A stretch of DNA of 64,000 nucleotides from Gemmatimonadota bacterium (GTDB taxonomy: Bacteria > Gemmatimonadota > Gemmatimonadetes > Longimicrobiales > Gaopeijiaceae): positions 62,001 through 126,000 of the forward strand of contig JBBEBG010000009.1 of the NCBI GenBank assembly GCA_040882465.1, read 5' to 3'. Below the pieces are notes generated by a model, which saw only the letters and a program-made list of their open reading frames with translations, ran no database searches and was not told the DNA's origin. Below, one piece after another: positions 12,305 to 21,728 of this stretch (position 1 is the first letter of the stretch; each line of letters opens with the position of its first letter). The translations under genes and the position numbers were made by a program.

Positions 12305-12793
12305 TCATTGCGAACGGAAGACGCGCACGTGATATCCCTCCGCAGGCGTGAGCGGTAGGTTCGCCTGGGTCGTGAGGTTGAGCAAAGTGGCCGTGGGCCT
12401 CGCATCCGCCTCGATCGTGAATTGGAGCGAAGTGGGTTCCCCGGTGTGAATCAGAAGGACGCGCAACCCTCCCTCCTCGCCCGGCGGTGTGTTTTGCCAG
12501 ATCATTTCTCCCCCCCCTGCGGTGGCCGCGCCCATCCCCGGGGCGCCGAGGAAAACGAGCGCGCCGCCGAGAGGGGCGACGTCCGCGTCCCACTCGACAG
12601 CGACGGTGTACCGCCCGCTCCCGTCCGAATCAGAGTCGCAGGCGCCCGCGCCCGAGGCCACGAGGGCCGCAATCCCCAAACGCGCGAATCCGACGCGCGC
12701 CCGCCGCAGGCGAGCCAGACCGACCCGACCTCGGCCGCCCGGCCCGGCGCTGCGTTCGAGAGCACCTTCTGGGCGTTGCGTGCCCCGCATCAT
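12305..12793 (-). CDS. Putative lipoprotein of unknown function
   Basis: A 162-aa protein I do not recognise. An Arg-rich N-terminus leads to a hydrophobic stretch and a possible lipobox (ASGAGAC at about residues 48-54), then an Asp/Ser/Gly linker and a beta-rich domain (RYTVAVEWDADVAPLGGALVFLG). The N-terminus before the lipobox is unusually long, so an internal start nearer the hydrophobic segment is possible. The ATG at 12793 overlaps the stop of the M6 protease gene (ATGA), which suggests translational coupling. It is probably secreted or anchored in the outer membrane and may work with the protease. Confidence 0.6.
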   Translation of the reverse strand: MMRGTQRPEGALERSAGPGGRGRVGLARLRRARVGFARLGIAALVASGAGACDSDSDGSGRYTVAVEWDADVAPLGGALVFLGAPGMGAATAGGGEMIWQNTPPGEEGGLRVLLIHTGEPTSLQFTIEADARPTATLLNLTTQANLPLTPAEGYHVRVFRSQ

Positions 12794-14895
12794 GGATCGA
12801 GCCTCCGCCGGGAACTCCAGGGGCTCACGATGATCCGGGAGGGCGACGCCGAGACGCCGGCGCTCTCCGGAGCTCCCGGATTCGCTTGGAGGTAGGCGCG
12901 GATGTCTCCTAAGTCGGCGAAGCCGCCGTTCTGGTTTCCTTGCGCGTCGAGGTAGATCCGGAGCGGGAGGGAGAGTGTGTTCGGCAATCCGAGAAACTCG
13001 GCGACGAGCTCGTCCCGAGCGATGACCGGTGGGACGACCTCGAGGGCGACCACGACGTGCGTCTCCTGATTCGGGCTGCTCGCGGCGCCGAGGACGAAAT
13101 CGAAGCTCCCGGTCTCGAACGTCAACCCCTGGAGGCGACCGGTGCTCGGTTGGAAGGTGAGCCCCGCCGGAAGCGATCCCCCGACGAGCCGCCAGGTGAG
13201 AGACTCCGCCGGAGCACCGGCGATTTCGAAGGAGAGGTTTTCGTCCTTGACGGCCTCGACCTCGGCGTCCACATAGAGCGTATCCCAACCGAACTGGGTG
13301 TCCACTCGGAAGCGGACGTCGTGAGGCTCGGCGCCGAGAAGCTCGATCTCGCTCAGCGCGATTCCCATTGCACGCCCCTCGTGCGTGACGGCACGGGGCA
13401 CGGTGCCGATGTGAAACTCCGGATTGCGAACGCAGGGGAGGGAGGGGTTCAGGTGGTCGTCCCGAATGCATCCAGGGAAAGGATCGCCTTCGTCTCCGCG
13501 CCCGCCGCTCGCGAGGGCGAGGTGGTTTTTCCCGTCCGCCTGCCGGAGCCAAACACCGAATCGGGACGGGACCGCGTTGACCGCGTTTTGCGGCCAGCGA
13601 GGATCCACCATTTCGGGATCGATATGCCAGACGAGGAGCCCCGGCTCGAGAAGATGGACGTCGGAGCCGATCCGCTGGCGGTTTTCGAGAAGGAGATACT
13701 CGCGAGATCCGTCCGAAGCCGGAATCTTGAGGACGCGCCCCGCCATTTCGACGGGCGCCAGCGTCTCGACCCGGTCCTCTCCTGGACCGATTTCCTCGAC
13801 GTCCACCCACCCGAGCGCGGCCTTGCTCCATGCGCCCATGTGGCAGGGTCGCTCCGCGTCGTTCACCCGCCCGCACCCCCAGGCCCCGGTTCCCATCAGA
13901 TCCCAGATTCCCGAACCCGAGATCTGGCCGTTCGCGGCGCCGGTGCTGTAGAGATCGGGGAGGCCGAGAGCGTGCCCGAGCTCGTGGGCGAAAACGCCGA
14001 TGCGATTGATCAGAAGCCCCGGGGAGGAAGGCTCCGGCGAGGTGCAGTCCAGAACCGCCTGGATCGTGTAATCGTTGATGCGGATGAAGCCTCCCCCTTC
14101 GTACGGGGTCCTGGTGACAAAGCCCTGGCCCAGGCGATTCGAGGTGGCGCCCGTGAGGCTCCACCGATGGGACCAGATGTGAAGCCCGTCCGCGCCGAGG
14201 CACTCGCCACCCCGGTACGGGTGCATGACGGTGATGAAGTCCACGTACCCATCTCCGTCCATGTCGAACTGACTCCAGTCGATCGAGCCGTCGTCGAGCT
14301 CTTCCAGGATCGCTTCGATGAAAGAACCGACGCCCACGCCGGGCGTGAGGCTGGGGGAGAGGCCGTTGGCGTTCTGCGTCACGGCCTGCCGCGTCAACCC
14401 GGTCTGCACCCAGGGGAAAGTGGTTCCCTTGAACTGGAGGAGCCCGCGCGACATCTCGGAGTAGAGCTGCGGGATCGTCTGGACGCGGGAGTTGGGCCCG
14501 TCGAAGAATTCCTGCTGGATCTGGGCGGGCGGAAAAGGACCTATCTGGGGTCCGTCTGAGAAGAGGCCGAGGATCAGGGGGAACCGGAACTCTCCGACGA
14601 CCGGATCGTCGCGGGGACCGATCGCCAGCCCGATGACCCCGCCCGGCGCCCCCGGCCCGAATTGCCGCAAGTTGGACGAAGTTCGAAGCCGTTCCAGGCG
14701 GGCCGGTCCCTCCTGTGAAAACCGGAAGGCGCTGGGGTCCCTCTGGATCAACTCATAGTAGGCGTCGGGGGGACGGGTCCCGTAATACTCGCCGAGAAGC
14801 TCGATGTCTTGCCCAGCCAGCGGGAGCCCACCGGCGAGAAAAAGCGGCCCCAGGAGGACGAGGCCGAACCGGGAACGGGGAAGGGGCATGCTCAT
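12790..14895 (-). CDS. Secreted M6-family (InhA-like) metalloprotease
   Basis: A 701-aa secreted zinc protease. A signal peptide (residues 1-28) is followed by the M6 catalytic domain with HELGH at 304-308 and a downstream D314 (FAHELGHALGLPDLY). A DxDGDG calcium-type loop lies at 211-215, and a later DLMGTGAWG...HMGAWSKAALGW block is typical of the family. About 220 C-terminal residues form beta domains, including an Ig-like segment with TWRLVGGSLPAGLTF. Family members degrade extracellular proteins. The start at 14895 lies 2 nt after the HD-domain gene; an ATG two codons further in is equally good. Confidence 0.9.
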   Translation of the reverse strand: MSMPLPRSRFGLVLLGPLFLAGGLPLAGQDIELLGEYYGTRPPDAYYELIQRDPSAFRFSQEGPARLERLRTSSNLRQFGPGAPGGVIGLAIGPRDDPVVGEFRFPLILGLFSDGPQIGPFPPAQIQQEFFDGPNSRVQTIPQLYSEMSRGLLQFKGTTFPWVQTGLTRQAVTQNANGLSPSLTPGVGVGSFIEAILEELDDGSIDWSQFDMDGDGYVDFITVMHPYRGGECLGADGLHIWSHRWSLTGATSNRLGQGFVTRTPYEGGGFIRINDYTIQAVLDCTSPEPSSPGLLINRIGVFAHELGHALGLPDLYSTGAANGQISGSGIWDLMGTGAWGCGRVNDAERPCHMGAWSKAALGWVDVEEIGPGEDRVETLAPVEMAGRVLKIPASDGSREYLLLENRQRIGSDVHLLEPGLLVWHIDPEMVDPRWPQNAVNAVPSRFGVWLRQADGKNHLALASGGRGDEGDPFPGCIRDDHLNPSLPCVRNPEFHIGTVPRAVTHEGRAMGIALSEIELLGAEPHDVRFRVDTQFGWDTLYVDAEVEAVKDENLSFEIAGAPAESLTWRLVGGSLPAGLTFQPSTGRLQGLTFETGSFDFVLGAASSPNQETHVVVALEVVPPVIARDELVAEFLGLPNTLSLPLRIYLDAQGNQNGGFADLGDIRAYLQANPGAPESAGVSASPSRIIVSPWSSRRRLDP

Positions 14896-14897
14896 TC

Positions 14898-15464
14898 TTA
14901 CCTTACATCTTCCCCACGGATCCCGAGGTCCGCCGCCCGGGCCCGCAAGCCGTCGATGACGTTCTGGATGTGGGTCGCCCGGTCCACTCCGATCAGCTCC
15001 ACTCCCCGTTCCACCTCCTCCCGGTCCACACCCGCCGCGAAGGCCTTGTCCTTGAGCTTCTTGGTGACGGACTTCGGGGTCAGGTCGTCAATTCCGTTCG
15101 GCCGCACAAGACAACACGCCACCACGAGGCCGGACAACTCGTCGCAGGCCCGGAGGACGCGGTCGAGCTCGGTCTCGGGCCCGACGCCGGTGAAGTCGGA
15201 GCGGTGCGCCAGGATCGCGTGGAGTACTTCCTCCGGAAATCCGAGGCCGCGGAGCTTCTCAACGGCCTTCAGGGGATGATCGTCGGGATGCCTCTCCCAG
15301 TCGAGGTCGTGGAGGAGCCCCGCCAATCCCCAAAGCTCTTCATCCGCGCCTCTCTGGCGCGCGTAGTGGCGGACGGCCGCTTCGACGGCGCGCATATGGG
15401 TTCGGAGGCCGGGATTCCCGACCCACTCGTCCAGGAGGGCCAGGGCGTCGTTTCGGTCGGGCAT
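14898..15464 (-). CDS. HD-domain phosphohydrolase
   Basis: A 188-aa HD-superfamily protein. Metal ligands are visible as H24, the HD doublet at 52-53 (GLLHDLDWERHPDDHP) and D106-like acidic residues in RACDELSG. This form is the small HDIG-type hydrolase often annotated as a phosphohydrolase; the substrate is unknown. The ATG at 15464 starts PDRNDALALLDEW, the usual N-terminus. It follows nth by 47 nt and is 2 nt before the M6 protease gene. Confidence 0.8.
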   Translation of the reverse strand: MPDRNDALALLDEWVGNPGLRTHMRAVEAAVRHYARQRGADEELWGLAGLLHDLDWERHPDDHPLKAVEKLRGLGFPEEVLHAILAHRSDFTGVGPETELDRVLRACDELSGLVVACCLVRPNGIDDLTPKSVTKKLKDKAFAAGVDREEVERGVELIGVDRATHIQNVIDGLRARAADLGIRGEDVR

Positions 15465-15511
15465 CGCCACTCCTGGGGATGATTCCCATTTCCCACCGGG
15501 AATCGGACTTC

Positions 15512-16186
15512 TCAGACACGGGACGACGGGCAATCCGGCGCCAACGCACAGATGTCACACCGCGGACGGCGCGCCACACACACCGCCCTCCCGTGAAAGA
15601 TGAATAGATGCGGGAGAAGGGTCCACCGGTCCCGAGGGAAAATCTCGACGAGGTCGCGCTCGATCTTGACCGGGTCGGAGTGGGGTGAGAGCTCGAGGCG
15701 ATTCGACAGGCGCCGCACGTGGGTGTCCACGACGATTCCCTCGTCCACGCCGAACGCGTTGCCCAGGATGACGTTGGCAGTTTTCCGCCCGATCCCAGGA
15801 AGAGAGGAGAGTTCCTCCATCGTGCGCGGGATCTCTCCGTCGTGGCGCGCCACGACCTCCCGCGCCATCCCGATGAGGTTTTTCGCCTTGTTCCGGAAAA
15901 ATCCGGTCGAGCGGATTATCCCCTCCAGATCGTCCTGGCCCGCTCGGGAGAGCGCACGCGCGTCGGGAAAACGCGCGAAGAGCGCCGGAGTGACCTGATT
16001 GACCCTCGCGTCCGTGCACTGTGCGGAGAGGATCGTGGCGACAGCGAGTTGGTAGGGGTCCCGGTGCGCGAGGGCGCAAGCGGCGTCCGGATACGCGTCC
16101 GCCAGGAGCTCGAAAATTCGACTCGCACGTTCCTTTCGAGCCGCCTTCCCCTCCCTTCCCTTTCTCCTACCCATCGCGGCGGTCAC
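15512..16186 (-). CDS. nth: Endonuclease III (DNA glycosylase/AP lyase)
   Basis: A 224-aa endonuclease III, which removes oxidised pyrimidines and cleaves abasic sites. The helix-hairpin-helix LPGIGRKTANVIL holds the catalytic Lys135, and Asp154 is in VVDTHVRRL. The C-terminal 4Fe-4S ligands C203, C210, C213 and C219 have the classical C-x6-C-x2-C-x5-C spacing. The GTG at 16186 overlaps the upstream gene's TGA; an in-frame ATG four codons later is an alternative. It is in the middle of a tightly packed minus-strand operon. Confidence 0.96.
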   Translation of the reverse strand: MTAAMGRRKGREGKAARKERASRIFELLADAYPDAACALAHRDPYQLAVATILSAQCTDARVNQVTPALFARFPDARALSRAGQDDLEGIIRSTGFFRNKAKNLIGMAREVVARHDGEIPRTMEELSSLPGIGRKTANVILGNAFGVDEGIVVDTHVRRLSNRLELSPHSDPVKIERDLVEIFPRDRWTLLPHLFIFHGRAVCVARRPRCDICALAPDCPSSRV

Positions 16187-17037
16187 GCGTCCAATTGGGG
16201 GAGGGGTTCGGGCGGACGCTCGTCCCCGGAAGCACCGATACGCCGGAAGGAGAGGAGGCTCGGCCGCGCTCCCTCGGCCGCGGGCCCGCCTCCGTTCGGC
16301 TTGGGCGCACGCTCGACCTCTCCCATCGCACCTGGATCGGCGGCGAGGGTGGAGAAGACCCGCGCCGCGAGGGTCAGGACCTCACCCAGGGTGACCACCG
16401 AATACAGCCGGTCCAGCTCTCCCCCGGGGAGCGTCGTCTCGAAGTCGCTTCCTTGCTCCCGCGTCCCTCCGCCCACCCAGTTCGCCGCCTCTCCCAGGGG
16501 AAGTGGAGGAAGCTCGACGACGGAGATCCCGGGCCGGTCCCCCCGGATTCCGAGCGCCACCATGAGGGCGAGGGTGTCCGCCGACCCACGGGCCCAGAAG
16601 AGCCCGTCCAGGGGCTCCGCCGGCCCCTCCGACGGAAGAGAGCGCGACCAGAAGAGATGGAGGGGGAGCTGCAGGTATCCGGCCTCCGTGGGAAGGCTCC
16701 CGTCCCACCGGAGGGATGGAGAGGGGTGCTCCACGAGCTCGCGCGCGGTCTTTGTTCCGAGGAGGTAGAGCGGCTCCCCCGCGCGGTGGAAGTGGAAAGC
16801 ATGAAAGAGAAATGCACCAAAACGCTCGATCACCTCTCCTCCCCGCTCCTCCCCCTGGATCGCGCGGATCGCACGGCCCACCTCGCCGAGCTGGAAAAAG
16901 GCCCCGGGGTCGGATGGGTCCACTCCCCGAACCTCGGCCTCCTCCCGAATCGCGGCAAAGGTCTTGTCCGCGAAGTCCCGCCCTGGAATGCCCACTTCGT
17001 ACGGGGTCATCCGGGCCCAGAGATCACGCCGGTTCAC
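16183..17037 (-). CDS. Conserved hypothetical protein
   Basis: A 284-aa soluble protein I do not recognise. The GTG at 17037 was chosen because it overlaps the zincin stop (GTGA) and is preceded by GGAGGG. The first 210 residues look folded, with blocks GIPGRDFADKTFAAIREEAE, FLFHAFHFHRAGEPLYLL and LPLHLFWSR. The last 60 are Pro/Gly-rich and probably disordered. It has no signal peptide or obvious catalytic motif. Its neighbours, a zincin upstream and nth downstream, do not point to a clear role. Confidence 0.6.
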   Translation of the reverse strand: MNRRDLWARMTPYEVGIPGRDFADKTFAAIREEAEVRGVDPSDPGAFFQLGEVGRAIRAIQGEERGGEVIERFGAFLFHAFHFHRAGEPLYLLGTKTARELVEHPSPSLRWDGSLPTEAGYLQLPLHLFWSRSLPSEGPAEPLDGLFWARGSADTLALMVALGIRGDRPGISVVELPPLPLGEAANWVGGGTREQGSDFETTLPGGELDRLYSVVTLGEVLTLAARVFSTLAADPGAMGEVERAPKPNGGGPAAEGARPSLLSFRRIGASGDERPPEPLPQLDA

Positions 17038-17912
17038 GACTTCCCTCCGCCCTTCCGGCGTTCCCCGGGCCCACCCGCGTCGGGGACGTCTCGCGGCGGG
17101 CCCGGCGGTGCGTCTCCGGCTCGACGCGGCGGCCCTCCCCCCCCGCTCCCCGGCCGGCCATCGTCGGCTCCGGGGGAGCCGGGCGCCTCCCCTACACGTG
17201 TGGCGATTGCTTCGGACTCGAGGAGCTCCGGAGACGATTTTTTCCAGAGATGCCGAAGCTGCTCGAAGAAGGGGACCTCGCGAACCAGGACGATCTGGAG
17301 CCACCCGCCGCCGGTCTCGACCGCCTCCACGAAGATATAGTGGAGGTCGCCGAGCGCCTCCGGGCGGGGAATCGTCCACCGCCCTCCGTCCCAATCGAAC
17401 TCGATCACCTCGGCCTTCTGAAACGCTTCCTCCCGCCACCGCTCTTCGACGTAGACGTCGTATTCAACCCGGAAGACTCTCGCGCTGAGCGGAATCCCGC
17501 GCTGGTAGTACCAGGGGTCGAAGTCGAGTCCCTTCTCCCGCTTATAGCTTTCCTCGAGAGCGTAGTCCACTCCGTCGAGAGCGTCGTCGTCCGCGAGGAA
17601 TTCGAGGTGATGCCGGAGCTCATGCGTGATCGTCTCCCAGAGCTCCTCGCGCCAGGGGAAGTCCGGATCGCCTTTCGCGATCTTTCGGAAGGAACCGTAA
17701 TAGAGGGCGAGGATCGAGCGAGTCGTTTCCGGTCCACCGTAATCCGACGGGTAGGGTTCGGTGAAGCACATCCCCATCGTGTAGTAGTCGTCGTGGTCCG
17801 GGTGCGCCTCCGCGGCGCGCTTCACGACGATTCCGTCAATCCCCTCTTTGTACTCGGCGGGGATCTCATCCCACATCCGATGGGCCTCGGCCTCGAATTC
17901 TTCGAAGGTCAC
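17034..17912 (-). CDS. Zincin-like metallopeptidase family protein
   Basis: A 292-aa protein of the small zincin family seen next to housekeeping genes. The zinc site HELRH is at residues 97-101 (TITHELRHHLEF), preceded by LALYYGSFRKIAK, the family's usual beta strand. Residues 150-205 add a domain not found in the shortest members, and the last 60 are Gly/Pro/Arg-rich and probably disordered. The start is the GTG at 17912, which overlaps the symporter stop by GTGA. It is likely cytoplasmic, with no signal peptide, and its substrates are unknown. Confidence 0.75.
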   Translation of the reverse strand: MTFEEFEAEAHRMWDEIPAEYKEGIDGIVVKRAAEAHPDHDDYYTMGMCFTEPYPSDYGGPETTRSILALYYGSFRKIAKGDPDFPWREELWETITHELRHHLEFLADDDALDGVDYALEESYKREKGLDFDPWYYQRGIPLSARVFRVEYDVYVEERWREEAFQKAEVIEFDWDGGRWTIPRPEALGDLHYIFVEAVETGGGWLQIVLVREVPFFEQLRHLWKKSSPELLESEAIATRVGEAPGSPGADDGRPGSGGGGPPRRAGDAPPGPPRDVPDAGGPGERRKGGGKS

Positions 17913-19423
17913 ACCCGCGTCCGCCTTGCCAGTGCTCCGTTGAAGGCGATCAGGACCACGAGGACGATCCCCCACTGCACGAGAACGGTTCCGATGTTTT
18001 CGACGGCGAAGGGATTCCAGTTGCCGGCGAAGTCCGCACCGCGCACCTGCCAGAGCCACCAGACGATGAGCACGATCGCCTGCACGGCCACGAGCCGGAT
18101 AGCCCAATCCCACCAGGCTCCGATGTGGACGTCGGAGTTCTCCGTGTTGATGAACTTCGCGCGCCACTCGGTCACGCCGTAACGAAGTACGGCGACGGCG
18201 AAGAAGAATCCGGAAAGCATGAGGCCCACGCCCCACACGAAGTCCTGGTTTCCGAAGAATCCATTCGAGAGAGCGGAAGGAATCCCGAGGAGGACGCCCG
18301 CAATCCCCACGATCGCGATCGCTCTCCGCCGCTCGATCCCGAGATCTACGAGAACACGGGAGGCCAACTCGATCATCGCGATGAGCGAGGTCCAGGCTGC
18401 GAAAACGAGGGCGAGGAAAAAGAGGGCGAGGAAAAATCGCCCGAAAGGAATCGTCGCGAAGAGCTGCGGGACCCAGATGAAGGTGAGCCCGGTGTTCCCC
18501 GCCCCCACGATCTCGTCGGCGGCACCCGGCATCGCGGAGAAGACGGTGCAGAGGACCATGATCCCCGCGAGGAGCGAGACCGCGTTGTTCCCGAATCCGA
18601 TGACGAAGGCGTTCAGCGCCGTGTCCTCGCGGCTCCGCATGTAAATCGCGTAACAGAGGACGAGTCCCCATCCGGCGCCCGTGTCCCAGGCATTCTGCGT
18701 GAGCGCCTGGAGCCAGATATCGGGTGTCGCCAGGCGGGACCAGTCGGGCGTGAAGAGGAAGGCCAGCCCCGCGGACGCCCCTGGAAGGGTGATCGCTCGG
18801 ATGGCAAGGACGACCAGGAGGATCAGGAGAGAGGGGATCAGGATGCGCGCGGCCTTCTCGATCCCGCGAACCCCTTTCGAGACGACGAAGACACCGATCC
18901 CCATCGCGATCGCGTGTGTGACGAGCGCTGCGGGACTCCCCGCGTACGTCTCCCAGAGCGCGCCGGGGGGGTCGGAGGGAACCTCGCCGAACACCGCAGC
19001 TGCGAGAAATCGGAGCGTCCATCCCATCACGACCGAGTAGTAGAACATGATCGCGGTCGCGGTCCAGGCAATCCACGCGCCCATCCATCCGAACTTCGGA
19101 CCGAGCGTCTTCACGAAGGCCCCGATCGGGCCCGAACGGGTCCCCTTCCCAAGGCCGAACTCGAGAATGAGGAGGGGAACGGACCAGAGGAGGAGGAAGA
19201 CGATCCACGCCACGAGGAACGATCCCCCGCCCTGGGTTGCCGCGATGCGGGGGAAACGCCAGACATTCCCCGTTCCGACCGCCATCCCCATCATGGCGAG
19301 AAGCATTCCCCACCGGGTCGTGAAGACGGACGAGGGGGATCGCGCACCCGACGCGCCACCGGATCCCGACCCCGCCCCGCTGAGGCCGCCTCCGACCCCT
19401 CCGCCCACTCCCCCGGCGCTCAC
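17909..19423 (-). CDS. Sodium-dependent NSS family (neurotransmitter-type) symporter
   Basis: A 504-aa LeuT-fold transporter. TM1 carries the Na+/substrate motif GNVWRFP at residues 52-58, and about 12 hydrophobic helices follow, including NAWDTGAGWGLVLCYAIY and FAAWTSLIAMIELASR. NSS proteins import amino acids or related amines with sodium; the substrate is not deducible. The first 31 residues are almost pure Gly/Ser/Ala, an odd cytoplasmic tail. A MetS-type small subunit that usually accompanies such transporters is encoded at 12184-12294, at the far end of the same gene run. The gene lies 99 nt after glycyl-tRNA synthetase. Confidence 0.93.
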   Translation of the reverse strand: MSAGGVGGGVGGGLSGAGSGSGGASGARSPSSVFTTRWGMLLAMMGMAVGTGNVWRFPRIAATQGGGSFLVAWIVFLLLWSVPLLILEFGLGKGTRSGPIGAFVKTLGPKFGWMGAWIAWTATAIMFYYSVVMGWTLRFLAAAVFGEVPSDPPGALWETYAGSPAALVTHAIAMGIGVFVVSKGVRGIEKAARILIPSLLILLVVLAIRAITLPGASAGLAFLFTPDWSRLATPDIWLQALTQNAWDTGAGWGLVLCYAIYMRSREDTALNAFVIGFGNNAVSLLAGIMVLCTVFSAMPGAADEIVGAGNTGLTFIWVPQLFATIPFGRFFLALFFLALVFAAWTSLIAMIELASRVLVDLGIERRRAIAIVGIAGVLLGIPSALSNGFFGNQDFVWGVGLMLSGFFFAVAVLRYGVTEWRAKFINTENSDVHIGAWWDWAIRLVAVQAIVLIVWWLWQVRGADFAGNWNPFAVENIGTVLVQWGIVLVVLIAFNGALARRTRV

Positions 19424-19522
19424 GGTCCTATGCCCTCTGCCGGTCGCGGCTCGCCGGAGGTCGAGGGCGGCGGCATCCGGGGAAGCCCGCCGGGGTGCCC
19501 TGCGCTCCGCCGCCCCGGCCCC

Positions 19523-20857
19523 TCACCCGCTCAGCCTCTCCGTGATCCACTCGCGGACCTTCGAGCCATCCACGCGCACCTGCTCGAGCGAATCCCGGTC
19601 GCGAATCGTAACCGACCCATCCGCGCTCGTTTGTCCGTCCACGGTCACGCACCAGGGGGTCCCCGCCTCGTCCTGGCGGCGGTAGCGGCGCCCGATAGAA
19701 CCCGACTCGTCGTAGAAGGCGGGGATCGCCGCGGCGCGGAGCTCCTTCACGATTCCATGCGCGATTTCGGGGAGCCCGTCCTTTTTCACTAGGGGAAAGA
19801 CGGCCGCTTTCACCGGGGCCATGCGAGGGGAGAATCCGAGTACGACGCGCGTCTCCCCTTCCACCTCATCCTCGCGGTACGCGTCGCAGAGGAGCATGAG
19901 GACCGTCCGATCCACCCCCACTGCGGTTTCGACGACGTAGGGAACGAATCGCTTTCCCTCACCCGAATCGATGTATTCCAATCGCTTCCCCGAATACTGC
20001 TCGTGGCGGCCCAGGTCGAAGTCGGTGCGGTTGTGCACCCCTTCCAGCTCCTTCCAACCGAAGGGAAACTGATACTGGATGTCCACCGCTTTTTTCGCGT
20101 AGTGTGCGAGCTCGTCGGGGCCGTGTTCATGCAGGCGCAGATTCTCCGGCTTCACGCCGAGGGACTTGTGCCAGTCCTGCCGCTCCACGAGCCACTTCTC
20201 GAACCACTCCTCGTCAGTGCCGGGCTCGACGAAGAACTGCATTTCCGCCTGCTCGAACTCGCGCGTCCGGAAGATGAAGTTCCCCGGAGTGATCTCGTTC
20301 CGAAACGCCTTTCCAATTTGCGCGATCCCGAAGGGGACCTTCTGGCGCGCCGCCGTCTGGACATTCAGGAAGTTCACGTAGGAGCCCTGCGCCGTCTCGG
20401 GCCGGAGATAAACCACGGAGGAATCCGACTCCACCGGTCCCATGAAGGTCTTGAACATCAGGTTGAAGAGGCGCGCCTCGCTGAGCTGGCACTGTGCGTC
20501 TTTCCCCGGGCCGACCGAAGGCTTGTTCCCACACTCACTCGACTCCAGCTGGTCCTCGCGAAACCGTTTCTTGCAGACCTTGCACTCCACGAGAGGGTCG
20601 GTAAACCCTTCGACATGGCCGGAGGCCTCCCAGACCCTGGGGTGCATGAGGATCGCGGCGTCGAGGCCTTCGACGTCCTCGCGCTGGAGGACCATTCGGC
20701 TCCACCAGGCCTCTTTCACGTTGCGCTTGAGCTCGATCCCGAGCGGGCCGTAGTCCCACACGGAGCCCGTTCCGCCATAGATTTCAGAAGATTGGAAGAC
20801 GAACCCGCGGCGCTTGGCGAGCGACACGAGCTTTTCCATCACATCGAGATCCGCCAT
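19523..20857 (-). CDS. glyS: Glycyl-tRNA synthetase (homodimeric type)
   Basis: A 444-aa class II tRNA synthetase of the alpha2 type that charges tRNA-Gly. It begins [19 protein letters not shown] and has [17 protein letters not shown]. Motif 2 is the [21 protein letters not shown] block, motif 3 the [10 protein letters not shown] block, and an anticodon-binding domain follows (VFPLVKKD). CxxC (CKVC) plus later Cys residues suggest a small zinc-like insert. The ATG at 20857 gives the standard N-terminus; upstream in-frame extension would be Arg/Pro-rich and non-family. It is first in the long minus-strand run down to MetS. Confidence 0.95.
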   Translation of the reverse strand: MADLDVMEKLVSLAKRRGFVFQSSEIYGGTGSVWDYGPLGIELKRNVKEAWWSRMVLQREDVEGLDAAILMHPRVWEASGHVEGFTDPLVECKVCKKRFREDQLESSECGNKPSVGPGKDAQCQLSEARLFNLMFKTFMGPVESDSSVVYLRPETAQGSYVNFLNVQTAARQKVPFGIAQIGKAFRNEITPGNFIFRTREFEQAEMQFFVEPGTDEEWFEKWLVERQDWHKSLGVKPENLRLHEHGPDELAHYAKKAVDIQYQFPFGWKELEGVHNRTDFDLGRHEQYSGKRLEYIDSGEGKRFVPYVVETAVGVDRTVLMLLCDAYREDEVEGETRVVLGFSPRMAPVKAAVFPLVKKDGLPEIAHGIVKELRAAAIPAFYDESGSIGRRYRRQDEAGTPWCVTVDGQTSADGSVTIRDRDSLEQVRVDGSKVREWITERLSG

Positions 20858-21143
20858 CTGAGTGCTTCGAGCTCCTGGGGTCTGAACGAATGCGGGTCCC
20901 GGGAGCGACGAGGTCCGGGACCCGGGGGAAGTCTGGCAGGTCGCGCGACCTGCCCATGGGAGGTAATCATAGAGAGGGGGCGAAACCCGAGCAACCGGCC
21001 GGGGAGGATCGCACCACGAGGCCGAACCGGAGGCGGAGAGCAGGGTAGAAATAGGATTGGCGGGTACGGCCAGGGATCGGCCGCACACCGTGACTTCGCA
21101 GGATTCCCGCCCCCACCCGGGGGCCCGAGAGGAGCGACGAGGC

Positions 21144-21728
21144 GTGCTGACCTTTACAGATAAGGCCCGCGAGATGGTGCTCGAGTTCATGGATCAGGGG
21201 GGCGAGGAACTCAAGGCCCTCCGAATCCATGTGAGCCAGGGGGGGAGCCCGATGGCCCCCTCATTCGAGATGACGCTCGTGGAAGACGGCGACCGGGGAG
21301 AATCCGATCTGACGGTGGACGGAGGCGGCTTCACCGTCCTCGTAGATTCGGAGAGCGCGGAGAGGCTCGGAGAGGCCACGGTGGACTTCGTCGAGCGGGT
21401 GAACGAAAGCGGCTTCGAGATCACGCCGGCCCGCGTCGCACCGACCCGCAAGCTTCCCGAAGGCCCCTTCGCCGAAAAGGTGCTGGCAATCCTGGAGGAA
21501 CAGGTGAATCCGGCGATCGCGGCCCATGGCGGGCGGATCGAGCTCCGGGACGTGAAGGGAACGGAGATCTACATGGAGATGACCGGGGGGTGCCAGGGAT
21601 GTGCGATGTCCCGGATGACTCTGCGGCAGGGCGTCGAACGCACGATTCGCCAGGCGATCCCAGAGATCACCGCGATCCACGACGTCACCGACCACGCCTC
21701 CGGCGAGAACCCCTACTTTTCCGAGTGA
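21144..21728 (+). CDS. nfuA: NfuA-like Fe-S cluster carrier
   Basis: A 194-aa Fe-S carrier of the NfuA layout. The N-terminal A-type-like domain (residues 1-100) lacks the three Cys of IscA, as in E. coli NfuA. The C-terminal NifU domain has the cluster-binding CxxC at 150/153 ([14 protein letters not shown]). It delivers 4Fe-4S clusters to targets such as lipoate and quinolinate synthases. The start is the GTG at 21144, after GAGGAGCGACGAG; the length matches E. coli NfuA. Its TGA overlaps the cyanophycinase GTG (GTGA). Confidence 0.88.
   Translation: MLTFTDKAREMVLEFMDQGGEELKALRIHVSQGGSPMAPSFEMTLVEDGDRGESDLTVDGGGFTVLVDSESAERLGEATVDFVERVNESGFEITPARVAPTRKLPEGPFAEKVLAILEEQVNPAIAAHGGRIELRDVKGTEIYMEMTGGCQGCAMSRMTLRQGVERTIRQAIPEITAIHDVTDHASGENPYFSE

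Noticed and set aside
12305-14203. A 632-codon minus-strand frame that overlaps most of the M6 protease gene
   Set aside because: Only its last 162 codons lie outside the protease and look protein-like. The rest is Arg/Pro-rich shadow sequence, so the gene is taken to begin at 12793.
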